Shown here in pieces: positions 24,517-38,500 of a DNA stretch of 64,000 bases. Below the pieces are notes generated by a model that saw nothing but the letters and a program-made list of their open reading frames with translations, was not told the origin of the DNA and ran no database searches. How positions within the stretch are numbered: position 1 is the stretch's first letter; each line of letters opens with the position of its first letter. Both the position numbers and the translations under genes were made by a program. The DNA comes from Arenicola marina (Eukaryota; Annelida; Polychaeta; Arenicolidae), in the NCBI GenBank assembly GCA_964019135.1, contig OZ025261.1, forward strand, positions 31,170,029 to 31,234,028, in the 5' to 3' direction.

Positions 24517-27500
24517 ACGCCATCACATGGAGAACACGCCATCGAGACGACTGCCATCCCACGGAAAACACGCCATCGAGACGACTGCCATCACAGGGAG
24601 AACATGCCATCGAGGCGACTGTCATCACAGGGAGAACATGCCATCGAGGCGACTGTCATCACACGGAGAAGAACACGCCATCGAGACGACTGCCATCACA
24701 GGGAGAACACGCCATCGAGACGACTGCCATCACAGGGAGAACATGCCATCGAGGCGACTGTCATCACAGGGGGAACATGCCATCGAGGCGACTGTCATCA
24801 CACGGAGAAGAACACGCCATCGAGGCGACTGCCATCACAGGGAGAACACGCCATCGAGGCGACTGCCATCACAGGGAGAACATGCCATCGAGACGACTGC
24901 CATCACACGGAGAACACGCCATCGAGACGACTGCCATCACACGGAGAAGAACACGCCATCGAGACGACTGCCATCACAGGGAGAACACGCCATCGAGACG
25001 ACTGCCATCACAGGGAGAACACGCCATCGAGGCGACTGCCATCACAGGGAGAACATGTCATCGAGGCGACTGCCATCACACAGAGAACACGCCATCGAGG
25101 CGACTGCCATCACAGGGAGAACATGCCATCGAGACGACTGCCATCACAGGGAGAACACGCCATCGAGACGACTGCCATCACAGGTAGAACACGCCGTCGA
25201 GACGACTGCCATCACACAGAGAAGAACACGCCATCGAGACGACTGCCATCACAGGGAGAACACGCCATCGAGACGACTGCCATCACAGGTAGAACACGCC
25301 GTCGAGACGACTGCCATCACAGGGAGCAGAACACGCCATCGAGACGACTGCCATCACAGGGAGAACACGCCATCGAGACGACTGCCATCCCACGGAAAAC
25401 ACGCCATCGAGACGACTGCCATCACACGGAGAACACGCCGTCGAGACGACTGCCGTCACACGGAAAACACGCCATCGAGGCGACTGCCATCACAGGGAGA
25501 ACACGCCATCGAGACGACTGCCATCACAGGGAGAACACGCCATCGAGGCGACTGCCATCTCACAGAGAACACGCCATCGAGACGCCTGCTATCACAGGGA
25601 GAAGACGCCATCGAGACGACTGCCATCACAGGGAGAACACGCCATCGAGGCGACTGCCATCTCACAGAGAACACGCCGTCGAGACGACTGCTATCATAGG
25701 GAGAAGACGCCATCGAGACGACTGCCATCACAGGGAGAACACGCCATCGAGACGACTGCCATCACACGGAGAACACGCCGTCGAGACGACTGCCGTCACA
25801 CGGAAAACACGCCATCGAGGCGACTGCCATCACAGGGAGAAGACGCCATCGAGACGACTGCCATCACAGGGAGAACACGCCATCGAGACGACTGCCATCA
25901 CACGGAGAACACGCCGTCGAGACGACTGCCGTCACACGGAAAACACGCCATCGAGGCGACTGCCATCACAGGGAGAACACGCCATCGAGACGACTGCCAT
26001 CACAGGGAGAACATGTCATCGAGGCGACTGCCATCACACAGAGAACACGCCGTCGAGACGACTGCCGTCACACGGAAAACACGCCATCGAGGCGACTGCC
26101 ATCACAGGGAGAACACGCCATCGAGACGACTGCCATCACAGGGAGAACACGCCATCGAGACGACTGCCATCACAGGTAGAACACGCCATCGAGACGACTG
26201 CCATCACATGGAGAACACGCCGTCGAGACGACTGCCGTCACACGGAAAACACGCCATCGAGGCGACTGCCATCACAGGGAGAACACGCCATCGAGACGAC
26301 TGCCATCACAGGGAGAACACGCCATCGAGACGACTGCCATCACAGGTAGAACACGCCATCGAGACGACTGCCATCACATGGAGAACACGCCGTCGAGACG
26401 ACTGCCATCACACGGAGAACACGCCATCGAGACGACTGCCATCACCCAAAAAAACGCCATCGAGACGACTGCCATCACACGGAGAACACGCCATCGACAC
26501 GACTGCCATCACACGGAGAACACGCCATCGAGACGACTGCCATCACAGGGAGAACACGCCATCGAGACGACTGCCATCACAGGGAGAACACGCCATCGAG
26601 ACGACTGCCATCACAGGTAGAACACGCCATCGAGACGACTGCCATCACATGGAGAACACGCCGTCGAGACGACTGCCATCACACGGAGAACACGCCATCG
26701 AGACGACTGCCATCACCCAAAAAAACGCCGTCGAGACGACTGCCATCACACGGAGAACACGCCATCGACACGACTGCCATCACACGGAGAACACGCCATC
26801 GAGACGACTGCCATCACACGGAGAACACGCCATCGAGACGACTGCCATCACACGGAGAACACGCCGTCGAGACGACTGCCGTCACACGGAAAACACGCCA
26901 TCGAGGCGACTGCCATCACAGGGAGAACACGCCATCGAGACGACTGCCGTCACACGGAAAACACGCCATCGAGGCGACTGCCATCACAGGGAGAACACGC
27001 CATCGAGACGACTGCCATCACAGGGAGAACACGCCATCGAGACGACTGCCATCACAGGTAGAACACGCCATCGAGACGACTGCCATCACATGGAGAACAC
27101 GCCGTCGAGACGACTGCCATCACACGGAAAACACGCCATCGAGACGACTGCCATCACACGGAGAACACGCCATCGAGACGACTGCCATCACACGAAAAAC
27201 ACGCCATCGAGACGACTGCCATCACAGGGAGAAGACGCCATCGAGACGACTGCCATCACAGGGAGAACACGCCATCGAGACGACTGCCATCACAGGGAGC
27301 AGAACACGTCGTCGAGACGACTGCCATCACACGGAGAACACGCCATCGGAACGACTGCCATCACACGGAGAACACGCCGTCGAGACGACTGCCGTCACAC
27401 GGAAAACACGCCATCGAGGCGACTGCCATCACAGGGAGAACACGCCATCGAGACGACTGCCATCACAGGGAGAACATGTCATCGAGGCGACTGCCATCAC

Positions 27501-30500
27501 AGGGAGAACACGCCGTCGAGACGACTGCCATCACAGGGAGAACACGCCATCGAGGCGACTGCCATCACAGGGAGAACATGTCATCGAGGCGACTGCCATC
27601 ACAGGGAGAACACGCCATCGAGACGACTGCCATCACAGGGAGAACACGCCATCGAGACGACTGCCATCACAGGTAGAACACGCCATCGAGACGACTGCCA
27701 TCACATGGAGAACACGCCGTCGAGACGACTGCCATCACACGGAAAACACGCCATCGAGACGACTGCCATCACACGGAGAACATGCCATCGAGACGACTGC
27801 CATCACCCAAAAAAACGCCGTCGAGACGACTGCCATCACACGGAGAACACGCCATCGACACGACTGCCATCACACGGAGAACACGCCATCGAGACGACTG
27901 CCATCACACGGAGAACACGCCGTCGAGACGACTGCCGTCACACGGAAAACACGCCATCGAGGCGACTGCCATCACAGGGAGAACACGCCATCGAGACGAC
28001 TGCCGTCACACGGAAAACACGCCATCGAGACGACTGCCATCCCACGGAAAACACGCCATCGAGACGACTGCCATCACACGAAAAACACGCCATCGAGACG
28101 ACTGCCATCACAGGGAGAAGACGCCATCGAGACGACTGCCATCACAGGTAGAACACGCCATCGAGACGACTGCCATCACATGGAGAACACGCCGTCGAGA
28201 CGACTGCCATCACAGGTAGAACACGCCATCGAGACGACTGCCATCACAGGTAGAACACGCCATCGAGACGACTGCCATCACATGGAGAACACGCCGTCGA
28301 GACGACTGCCATCACACGGAAAACACGCCATCGAGACGACTGCCATCACACGGAGAACACGCCGTCGAGGCGACTGCCATCACAGGGAGAACATGTCATC
28401 GAGGCGACTGCCATCACACAGAGAAGAACACGCCATCGAGACGACTGCCATCACAGGGAGAACACGCCATCGAGACGACTGCCATCACAGGGAGAACACG
28501 CCATCGAGACGACTGCCATCACCCAAAAAAACGCCGTCGAGACGACTGCCATCACACGAAAAACACGCCATCGAGACGACTGCCATCACAGGGAGAAGAC
28601 GCCATCGAGACGACTGCCATCACAGGGAGAACACGCCATCGAGACGACTGCCATCACAGGGAGCAGAACACGTCGTCGAGACGACTGCCATCACAGGGAG
28701 AACACGCCATCGAGACGACTGCCATCACATGGAGCAGAACACGTCGTCGAGACGACTGCCATCACAGGGAGAACACGCCATCGAGACGACTGCCATCACA
28801 GGGAGCAGAACACGCCATCGAGACGACTGCCATCACAGGGAGAAGACGCCATCGAGACGACTGCCATCACAGGGAGAACACGCCATCGAGACGACTGCCA
28901 TCACAGGGAGCAGAACACGTCGTCGAGACGACTGCCATCACACGGAGAACACGCCATCGGAACGACTGTCATCACAGGGAGAACACGCCATCGAGGCGAC
29001 TGCCATCACAGGGAAAACACGCCATCGAGACGACTGCCATCACACGGAGAACACGCCGTCGAGGCGACTGCCATCACAGGGAGAACATGTCATCGAGGCG
29101 ACTGCCATCACACAGAGAAGAACACGCCATCGAGACGACTGCCATCACACGAAAAACACGCCATCGAGACGACTGCCATCACAGGGAGAAGACGCCATCG
29201 AGACGACTGCCATCACAGGGAGAACACGCCATCGAGACGACTGCCATCACAGGGAAAACACGCCATCGAGACGACTGCCATCACAGGTAGAACACGCCAC
29301 CGAGACGACTGCCATCCCACGGAGAACACGCCATCGAGACGACTGCCATCACAGGGAGAACATGCCATCGAGACGACTGCCATCACAGGGAGCAGAACAC
29401 GTCGTCGAGACGACTGCCATCACACGGAGAACACGCCATCGGAACGACTGTCATCACAGGGAGAACACGCCATCGAGGCGACTGCCATCACAGGGAAAAC
29501 ACGCCATCGAGACGACTGCCATCACACGGAGAACACGCCATCGAGGCGACTGCCATCACAGGGAGAACATGTCATCGAGGCGACTGCCATCACACAGAGA
29601 AGAACACGCCATCGAGACGACTGCCATCACAGGGAAAACACGCCATCGAGACGACTGCCATCACAGGTAGAACACGCCGTCGAGACGACTGCCATCACAG
29701 GTAGAACACGCCGTCGAGACGACTGCCATCACAGGGAGCAGAACACGCCATCGAGACGACTGCCATCACACGGAGAACACGCCGTCGAGACGACTGCCAT
29801 CACAGGGAGAACACGCCATCGAGACGACTGCCATCACCCAAAAAAACGCCGTCGAGACGACTGCCATCACACGGAGAACACGCCATCGAGACGACTGCCA
29901 TCACACGGAGAACACGCCATCGACACGACTGCCATCACACGGAGAACACGCCATCGAGACGACTGCCATCACACGAAAAACACGCCATCGAGACGACTGC
30001 CATCACAGGGAGAACACGCCATCGAGACGACTGCCATCACAGGGAGAACACGCCATCGAGACGACTGCCATCACAGGGAGAACACGCCACCGAGACGACT
30101 GCCATCACAGGGAGAACCCGCCACCGAGACGACTGCCATCTCACAGAGAACACGCCATCGAGACGACTGTCATCACAGGGAGAACACGCCATCGAGACGA
30201 CTGCTATCACAGGGAGAAGACGCCATCGAGACGACTGCCATCTCACAGAGAACACGCCATCGAGACGACTGCCATCACAGGGAGAACACGCCATCGAGAC
30301 GACTGCCATCACAGGGAGAACACGCCACCGAGACGACTGCCATCACAGGGAGAACCCGCCACCGAGACGACTGCCATCTCACAGAGAACACGCCATCGAG
30401 ACGACTGCCATCACAGGGAGAACACGCCATCGAGACGACTGCCATCACAGGAAGAACACGCCATCGAGACGACTGCCATCACAGGGAGAACCCGCCACCG

Positions 30501-33357
30501 AGACGACTGCCATCACATGGAGCAGAACACGCCACCGAGACGACTGCCATCACATGGAGCAGAACACGCCATCGAGACGACTGTCATCACATGGATCAGA
30601 ACACGCCATGGAGACGACTGCCATCACAGGGAGAACATGCCATCGAGACGACTGCCATCACAGGGAGCAGAACACGCCATCGAGACGACTGCCATCACAG
30701 GGAGAACACGCCATCGAGACGACTGCCATCACACGGAGAACACGCCATCGAGACGACTGCCATCACACGGAGAACCCGCCACCGAGACGACTGCCATCTC
30801 ACAGAGAACACGCCATCGAGACGACTGCCATCACAGGGAGAACACGCCATCGAGACGACTGCCATCACACGGAGAACACGCCATCGAGACGACTGCCATC
30901 ACAGGGAGAACCCGCCACCGAGACGACTGCCATCACATGGAGCAGAACACGCCACCGAGACGACTGCCATCTCACAGAGAACACGCCATCGAGACGACTG
31001 CCATCACAGGGAGAACACGCCATCGAGACGACTGCCATCACACGGAGAACACGCCATCGAGACGACTGCCATCACAGGGAGAACCCGCCACCGAGACGAC
31101 TGCCATCACATGGAGCAGAACACGCCATCGAGACGACTGCCATCACAGGGAGAACACGCCAACGAGACGACTGCCATCACAGGAAAAACACGCCATCGAG
31201 ACGACTGCCATCACAGGAAAAACACGCCATCGAGACGACTGCCATCACATGGAGCAAAAGACGCCATCGAGACGACTGCCATCACATGGAGCAGAACACG
31301 CCATCGAGACGACTGCCATCACATGGAGCAGAACACGCCATCGAGACGACTGTCATCACAGGGAGAACACGCCATCGAGACGACTGCCATCACATGGAGC
31401 AGAACACGTCACCGAGACGACTGCCATCACAGGGAGAACACGCCGTCGAGACGACTGCCATCACAGGGAGAACATGCCATCGAGACGACTGCCATCACAG
31501 AGAGAACACGCCATCGAGACGACTGCCATCACAGGGAGAACACGCCGTCGAGACGACTGCCATCACAGGGAGAACACGCCATCGAGACGACTGCCATCAC
31601 ACGGAGAACCCGCCACCGAGACGACTGCCATCTCACAGAGAACACGCCATCGAGACGACTGTCATCACAGGGAGAACACGCCATCGAGACGACTGCTATC
31701 ACAGGGAGAAGACGCCAACGAGACGACTGCCATCACAGGAAAAACACGCCATCGAGACGACTGCCATCACAGGAAAAACACGCCATCGAGACGACTGCCA
31801 TCACATGGAGCAAAAGACGCCATCGAGACGACTGCCATCACAGGGAGCAGAACACGCCATCGAGACGACTGCCATCACACGGAGAACACGCCATCGAGAC
31901 GACTGCTATCACACGGAGAACACGCCATCGAGACGACTGCCATCACAGGGAGAGCACGCCACCGAGACGACTGCCATCACAGGGAGAACACGCCATCGAG
32001 ACGACTGCCATCACATGGAGAACCCGCCATCGAGACGACTGCCATCACAGGGAGCAGAACACGCCATCGAGACGACTGCCTTCACAGGGAGCAGAACACG
32101 CCATCGAGACGACTGCCATCACAGGGAGCAGAACACGCCATCGAGACGACTGCCTTCACAGGGAGCAGAACACGCCATCGAGACGACTGCCTTCACAGGG
32201 AGCAGAACACGCCATCGAGACGACTGCCTTCACAGGGAGCAGAACACGCCATCGAGACGACTGCCATCACATGGAGAACCCGCCATCGAGACGACTGCCA
32301 TCACAGGGAGCAGAACACGCCATCGAGACGACTGCCATCACAGGGAGCAGAACACGCCATCGAGACGACTGCCATCTCACAGAGAACACGCCATCGAGAC
32401 GACTGCCATCACACGGAGAACACGCCATCGAGACGACTGCCATCACAGGGAGAGCACGCCACCGAGACGACTGCCATCACAGGGAGAACACGCCATCGAG
32501 ACGACTGCTATCACACGGAGAACACGCCATCGAGACGACTGCCATCACAGGGAGAACATGCCACCGAGACGACTGCCATCACAGAGAGAACACGCCATCG
32601 AGACGACTGCCATCACAGGGAGAACACGCCGTCGAGACGACTGCCATCACAGGGAGAACACGCCATCGAGACGACTGCCATCACAGGGAGCAGAACACGC
32701 CATCGAGACGACTGCCATCACACGGAGAACACGCCATCGAGACGACTGCCTTCACACGGAGAACACGCCATCGAGACGACTGCCATCTCACAGAGAACAC
32801 GCCATCGAGACGACTGCCATCACACGGAGAACACGCCATCGAGACGACTGCCATCACACGGAGAACACGCCATCGAGACGACTGCCATCACAGGGTGAAC
32901 ACGCCACCGAGACGACTGCCATCTCACAGAGAACACGCCATCGAGACGACTGCCATCACAGAGAGAACACGCCATCGAGACGACTGCTATCACACGGAGA
33001 ACACGCCATCGAGACGACTGCCATCACAGGGGGAACCCGCCACCGAGACGACTGCCATCTCACAGAGAACACGCCATAGAGACGACTGCCATCACAGGGA
33101 GAACACGCCATCGAGACGACTGCCATCACACAGAGAACACGCCATCGAGACGATTGCCATCACAGAGAGAACACGCCATCGAGACGACTGCTATCACACG
33201 GAGAACACGCCATCGAGACGACTGCCATCACAGGGGGAACCCGCCACCGAGACGACTGCCATCTCACAGAGAACACGCCATAGAGACGACTGCCATCACA
33301 GGGAGAACACGCCATCGAGACGACTGCCATCACAGGGAGAACACGCCATCGAGACGA
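24517..33357. repeat. 34-bp minisatellite, copy B, about 260 copies
   Basis: Same unit as at 17,673, with 34-bp and 37-bp (extra gca) forms. Rare markers such as cacccaaaaaaacgcc recur near 26,443, 26,714, 27,804, 28,520 and 29,835, showing block duplication. The right part (about 30,100-33,357) is enriched in cccgccaccgag and gcagaacacgcc variants, and 32,080-32,260 is a homogenised run with the rare gccttcacag form. Frames of up to 945 codons on the plus strand are by-products: three frames carry the same peptide offset by one unit. Confidence 0.96.
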
Positions 33358-35521
33358 CCACAGCAATGCGAGAACAACGGGCGCAATATCCGAGAATATT
33401 GGCATTTAATTTAGCTCCAGTGCGGTAGTTAAATTGGCCGGTGAGAGCAAAGCGATTCTGTGGAAAGCGGCATACCGCCAAGACCAGCAGAGAGATTGGA
33501 GGAGGGGAGGCCTAATGGGACGAGGTGTGTGTGTGTGGGTGGGGGGGGGGGAGTCGGTCTGTTGCCGGTGTAGAGGTTAACGCCATACATAGCGCGCCCA
33601 GGGCTCAGGAAGAAGGGGGTGGAGACCACTCAAAAGGGGTCCGGGTGAGGGGGGGGGGGAGCACTCAGGTGGGGTTGGGATGAGGTATGAGGGTCGCCGT
33701 GGTGAGTACCCTGAGGTTGCCGCCGTGGGGTTGCGCGGCGGGTTGGCGGCCGGGCCCAGCTGACGGTGACGGGGACAGCATTGATGTGCATTACGCTGGC
33801 TAAATGAGCTGCTCCCCGCGGCCAGCCATCACAGCGAAGGGGACGGGCGCCACGCCGGCCGGGGATCGATAGCATTAGCCGATGCCAGGGCGGCCATGTC
33901 GCTGGGACCTTCCCCTCCTCCCACCCGCCAACCCAGTGGGGAGGTGGTGGGGGGGGGGGGTGATTTTGTATACGGATCGAGTTGACGGCAGCCGACCACG
34001 GGAAGGGACAGGAAGATTGAAGGGAGGGCAAGGCCAGCGGGAGGCAGCGGGTGAGGAGAGGCTGCCGCGAGCCGGACAGGAAGAAACCGAAAGGTGGGGG
34101 ACAGACACCACGCAAGGGAGGGCAAGCGAGGGGCCGGCGGGATGGAGGGTGTCGGGCGTGGGGGGGGGGTGACCTCCGATCCTCGGTGCACAGGCGGCCC
34201 ATGCTGGGGCTGGGACGCTATTTCGGGTGCTGCCGCTGATGGCAAGATAGATTCCATATCGGCGATCAACCCGAGACAGGTGTACAAAGGACTGCCTTAA
34301 ATTTGACCTTAAGCAGATATCTGAGAGCAAGATCAAGCCACTTCATTACGTTGGAATAATGGGTGCTCCTGCTGACCAGTATGGTTGTGTAGCTGTGCGT
34401 AGTATTGACGCCACAAAGACGAACTCCCCATTAGCAATATTCTGCGATATCGTGGCAATAAAAAGTGGTGTGTGGGGGGGGGGGGGGAGGAGAGGGGAGG
34501 GGTCCATGCAGCTTTTCACGCAAAATCTATATTTCAAAATTGTCACTGTCGTACCATACGAGTCGAGGGTACCGAATGGGCTGCGATAAAGGGTAGTTCT
34601 TGTCAATAACACTTGCATATCAGTCATTGAGTATCTAGTGGCAGCACGGCAGACCAAACCATCCGATCATTTACCTGTGCAATGAAACAGAAACCAAAGC
34701 CAAAAACCAGAAACCAGAAACCAGAAGCCATCGACACGCGGTTCTCACGACATCTCATTACGCCAGGTTCGACACTCGGTCTAAGCGATCTACTCTGGGG
34801 CATATTTCATCCAAATCAGGCGCCGCTCCCGGAGATTTCTATCACGGAGGGCCAGATGCCCCCCCCCCCGCCCACCACCCCTTCCCTCTGCCACACACAC
34901 ACTCAATAAGTGAACATTCCTTGGCCTAATTTAGCCCTCGTGTGTACAAAGCGGGTCTTACACAGTACCATTCCCATTACCTCAGGAGATGCCTTTTAAC
35001 CTATGACCCCACGTCGCCACAACGCAAACACAGCCGCGTTCATTCCGATATAAATCTAGATGACTGTCGCCTGCTGAGGAATCTCGTCATAGACCTATTA
35101 AATATCTAGTAACATTGGAGTGGTTAGCGCGCAGACAGATGCCGGCATGACACTCACACATAGATCACCCACCATTAGAGCGACTGAGGGTGAGATAGTG
35201 ACACGGCAAGACTCGGCAGGTGTGTGAGGACAACACCCCAGCAGTCGTTATTCCAGCAATTAAGGCCTGTCGTTAACGTATACCGGGGCGAGCTGCTGGG
35301 GTGGCACCGTCACTTGGCCTACCTACCACCCCTGTCTGCCCATCGCGCCCTACCACGCCCTGTTCGGTGGGGTCCCGACACGCAATCTCTATGTAGTCTA
35401 GGGAGGTGTGGTATCAATAATAAAAATGTCACCGGGAACACGAGATGCTGATGCGGCATCACGGTTGACTTGAAGGATTTTTACCCATAGACATATCCAT
35501 ACTTATACATATATATACACC
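33358..35521. other. Unique sequence between the 34-bp and 39-bp arrays
   Basis: Mixed composition with G-runs (33,539-33,552; 33,648-33,658; 33,948-33,960; 34,477-34,490), a C-run at 34,859-34,868, and a small aaaccag repeat at about 34,690-34,725. Overlapping frames on both strands at 33,630-34,340 are proline/glycine/arginine-rich and unconvincing. I see no exon with good splice borders and no RNA gene. Confidence 0.6.
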
Positions 35522-38500
35522 TCATTATAACACAGCGATAATGGTGCTTCCAGAGACATTTCACCATCACCATTGGAAAACCATGATAACCCTGGGGATA
35601 TCGCTGCTCCCAGAGACATTTCGTTATAACCTGGGGAAATCGCTGCTCCTAGAGACATTTCGTTATAACCTGGGGATATCGCTGCTCCTAGAGACATTTC
35701 GTTATAGCCTGGGGAAATCGCTGCTCCTAGAGACATTTCGTTATAACCTGGGGATATCGCTGCTCGGGGAGACATTTCGTTATAACCTGGGGATATCGCT
35801 GCTCCTAGAGACATTTCGTTATAACCTGGGGAAATCGCTGCTCCTAGAGACATTTCGTTATAACCTGGGGATATCGCTGCTCGGGGAGACATTTCGTTAT
35901 AACCTGGGGATATCGCTGCTCCTAGAGACATTTCGTTATAACCTGGGGATATCGCTGCTCCTAGAGACATTTCGTTATAACCTGGGGATATCGCTGCTCC
36001 TAGAGACATTTCGTTATAGCCTGGGGATATCGCTGCTCCCAGAGACATTTCGTTATAGCCTGGGGATATCGCTGCTCCTAGAGACATTTCGTTATAACCT
36101 GGGGATATCGCTGCTCCTAGAGACATTTCGTTATAACCTGGGGATATCGCTGCTCCCAGAGACATTTCGTTATAACCTGGGGATATCGCTGCTCCTAGAG
36201 ACATTTCGTTATAGCCTGGGGATATCGCTGCTCCCAGAGACATTTCGTTATAGCCTGGGGATATCGCTGCTCCTAGAGACATTTCGTTATAACCTGGGGA
36301 TATCGCTGCTTGGGGAGACATTTCGTTATAACCTGGGGATATCGCTGCTCGGGGAGACATTTCGTTATAACCTGGGGATATCGCTGCTCCTAGAGACATT
36401 TCGTTATAACCTGGGGATATCGCTGCTCCTAGAGACATTTCGTTATAACCTGGGGAAATCGCTGCTCGGGGAGACATTTCGTTATAACCTGGGGATATCG
36501 CTGCTCCTAGAGACATTTCGTTATAACCTGGGGATATCGCTGCTCCTAGAGACATTTCGTTATAACCTGGGGATATCGCTGCTTGGGGAGACATTTCGTT
36601 ATAACCTGGGGATATCGCTGCTTGGGGAGACATTTCGTTATAACCTGGGGATATCGCTGCTCGGGGAGACATTTCGTTATAACCTGGGGATATCGCTGCT
36701 CCCAGAGACATTTCGTTATAACCTGGGGAAATCGCTGCTCCTAGAGACATTTCGTTATAACCTGGGGATATCGCTGCTCGGGGAGACATTTCGTTATAAC
36801 CTGGGGCTATCGCTGCTCCTAGAGACATTTCGTTATAACCTGGGGAAATCGCTGCTCCTAGAGACATTTCGTTATAACCTGGGGATATCGCTGCTTGGGG
36901 AGACATTTCGTTATAACCTGGGGATATCGCTGCTCCTAGAGACATTTCGTTATAACCTGGGGATATCGCTTCTTGGGGAAACATTTCGTTATAACCTGGG
37001 GATATCGCTGCTCCTAGAGACATTTCGTTATAACCTGGGGATATCGCTGCTTGGGGAGACATTTCGTTATAACCTGGGGATATCGCTGCTTGGGGAGACA
37101 TTTCGTTATAACCTGGGGATATCGCTGCTCCTAGAGACATTTCGTTATAGCCTGGGGATATCGCTGCTCGGGGAGACATTTCGTTATAACCTGGGGATAT
37201 CGCTGCTCCTAGAGACATTTCGTTATAACCTGGGGAAATCGCTGCTCCTAGAGACATTTCGTTATAACCTGGGGATATCGCTGCTCCTAGAGACATTTCG
37301 TTATAACCTGGGGATATCGCTGCTCGGGGAGACATTTCGTTATAACCTGGGGATATCGCTGCTCCTAGAGACATTTCGTGATAACCTGGGGATATCGGTG
37401 CTCCCAGGGACATTTCGTTATAACCTGGGGATATCGCTGCTCGGGGAGACATTTCGTTATAACCTGGGGATATCGCTGCTCCTAGAGACATTTCGTTATA
37501 ACCTGGGGATATCGCTGCTCGGGGAGACATTTCGTTATAACCTGGGGATATCGCTGCTCCTAGAGACATTTCGTTATAACCTGGGGATATCGCTGCTCGG
37601 GGAGACATTTCGTTATAGCCTCGGGATATCGCTGCTCCTAGAGACATTTCGTTATAACCTGGGGATATCGCTGCTCGGGGAGACATTTCGTTATAACCTG
37701 GGGATATCGCTGCTCCTAGAGACATTTCGTTATAACCTGGGGATATCGCTGCTCCTAGAGACATTTCGTTATAACCTGGGGATATCGCTGCTCCTAGAGA
37801 CATTTCGTTATAACCTGGGGATATCGCTGCTCGGGGAGACATTTCGTTATAACCTGGGGATATCGCTGCTCCTAGAGACATTTCGTTATAACCTGGGGAT
37901 ATCGCTGCTCCTAGAGACATTTCGTTATAACCTGGGGATATCGCTGCTCCTAGAGACATTTCGTTATAACCTGGGGATATCGCTGCTCGGGGAGACATTT
38001 CGTTATAACCTGGGGATATCGCTGCTCGGGGAGACATTTCGTTATAACCTGGGGATATCGCTGCTCCTAGAGACATTTCGTTATAACCTGGGGATATCGC
38101 TGCTCCTAGAGACATTTCGTTATAACCTGGGGATATCGCTGCTCGGGGAGACATTTCGTTATAACCTGGGGATATCGCTGCTCGGGGAGACATTTCGTTA
38201 TAACCTGGGGATATCGCTGCTCCTAGAGACATTTCGTTATAACCTGGGGAAATCGCTGCTCCTAGAGACATTTCGTTATAACCTGGGGATATCGCTGCTT
38301 GGGGAGACATTTCGTTATAGCCTCGGGATATCGCTGCTCCTAGAGACATTTCGTTATAACCTGGGGATATCGCTGCTCGGGGAGACATTTCGTTATAACC
38401 TGGGGATATCGCTGCTCGGGGAGACATTTCGTTATAACCTGGGGATATCGCTGCTCGGGGAGACATTTCGTTATAACCTGGGGATATCGCTGCTCCTAGA

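Noticed and set aside
17544-33428. Very long plus-strand frames in the 34-bp array (up to 945 codons)
   Set aside because: Three overlapping frames encode the same peptide shifted by a unit, as expected from a stop-free 34-mer. No start context, domain or splice signal; one crosses the N gap.
33630-34340. Overlapping 100-190-codon frames on both strands
   Set aside because: Proline-, glycine- and arginine-rich low complexity from GC-rich DNA; frames on opposite strands exclude each other and none shows a domain.
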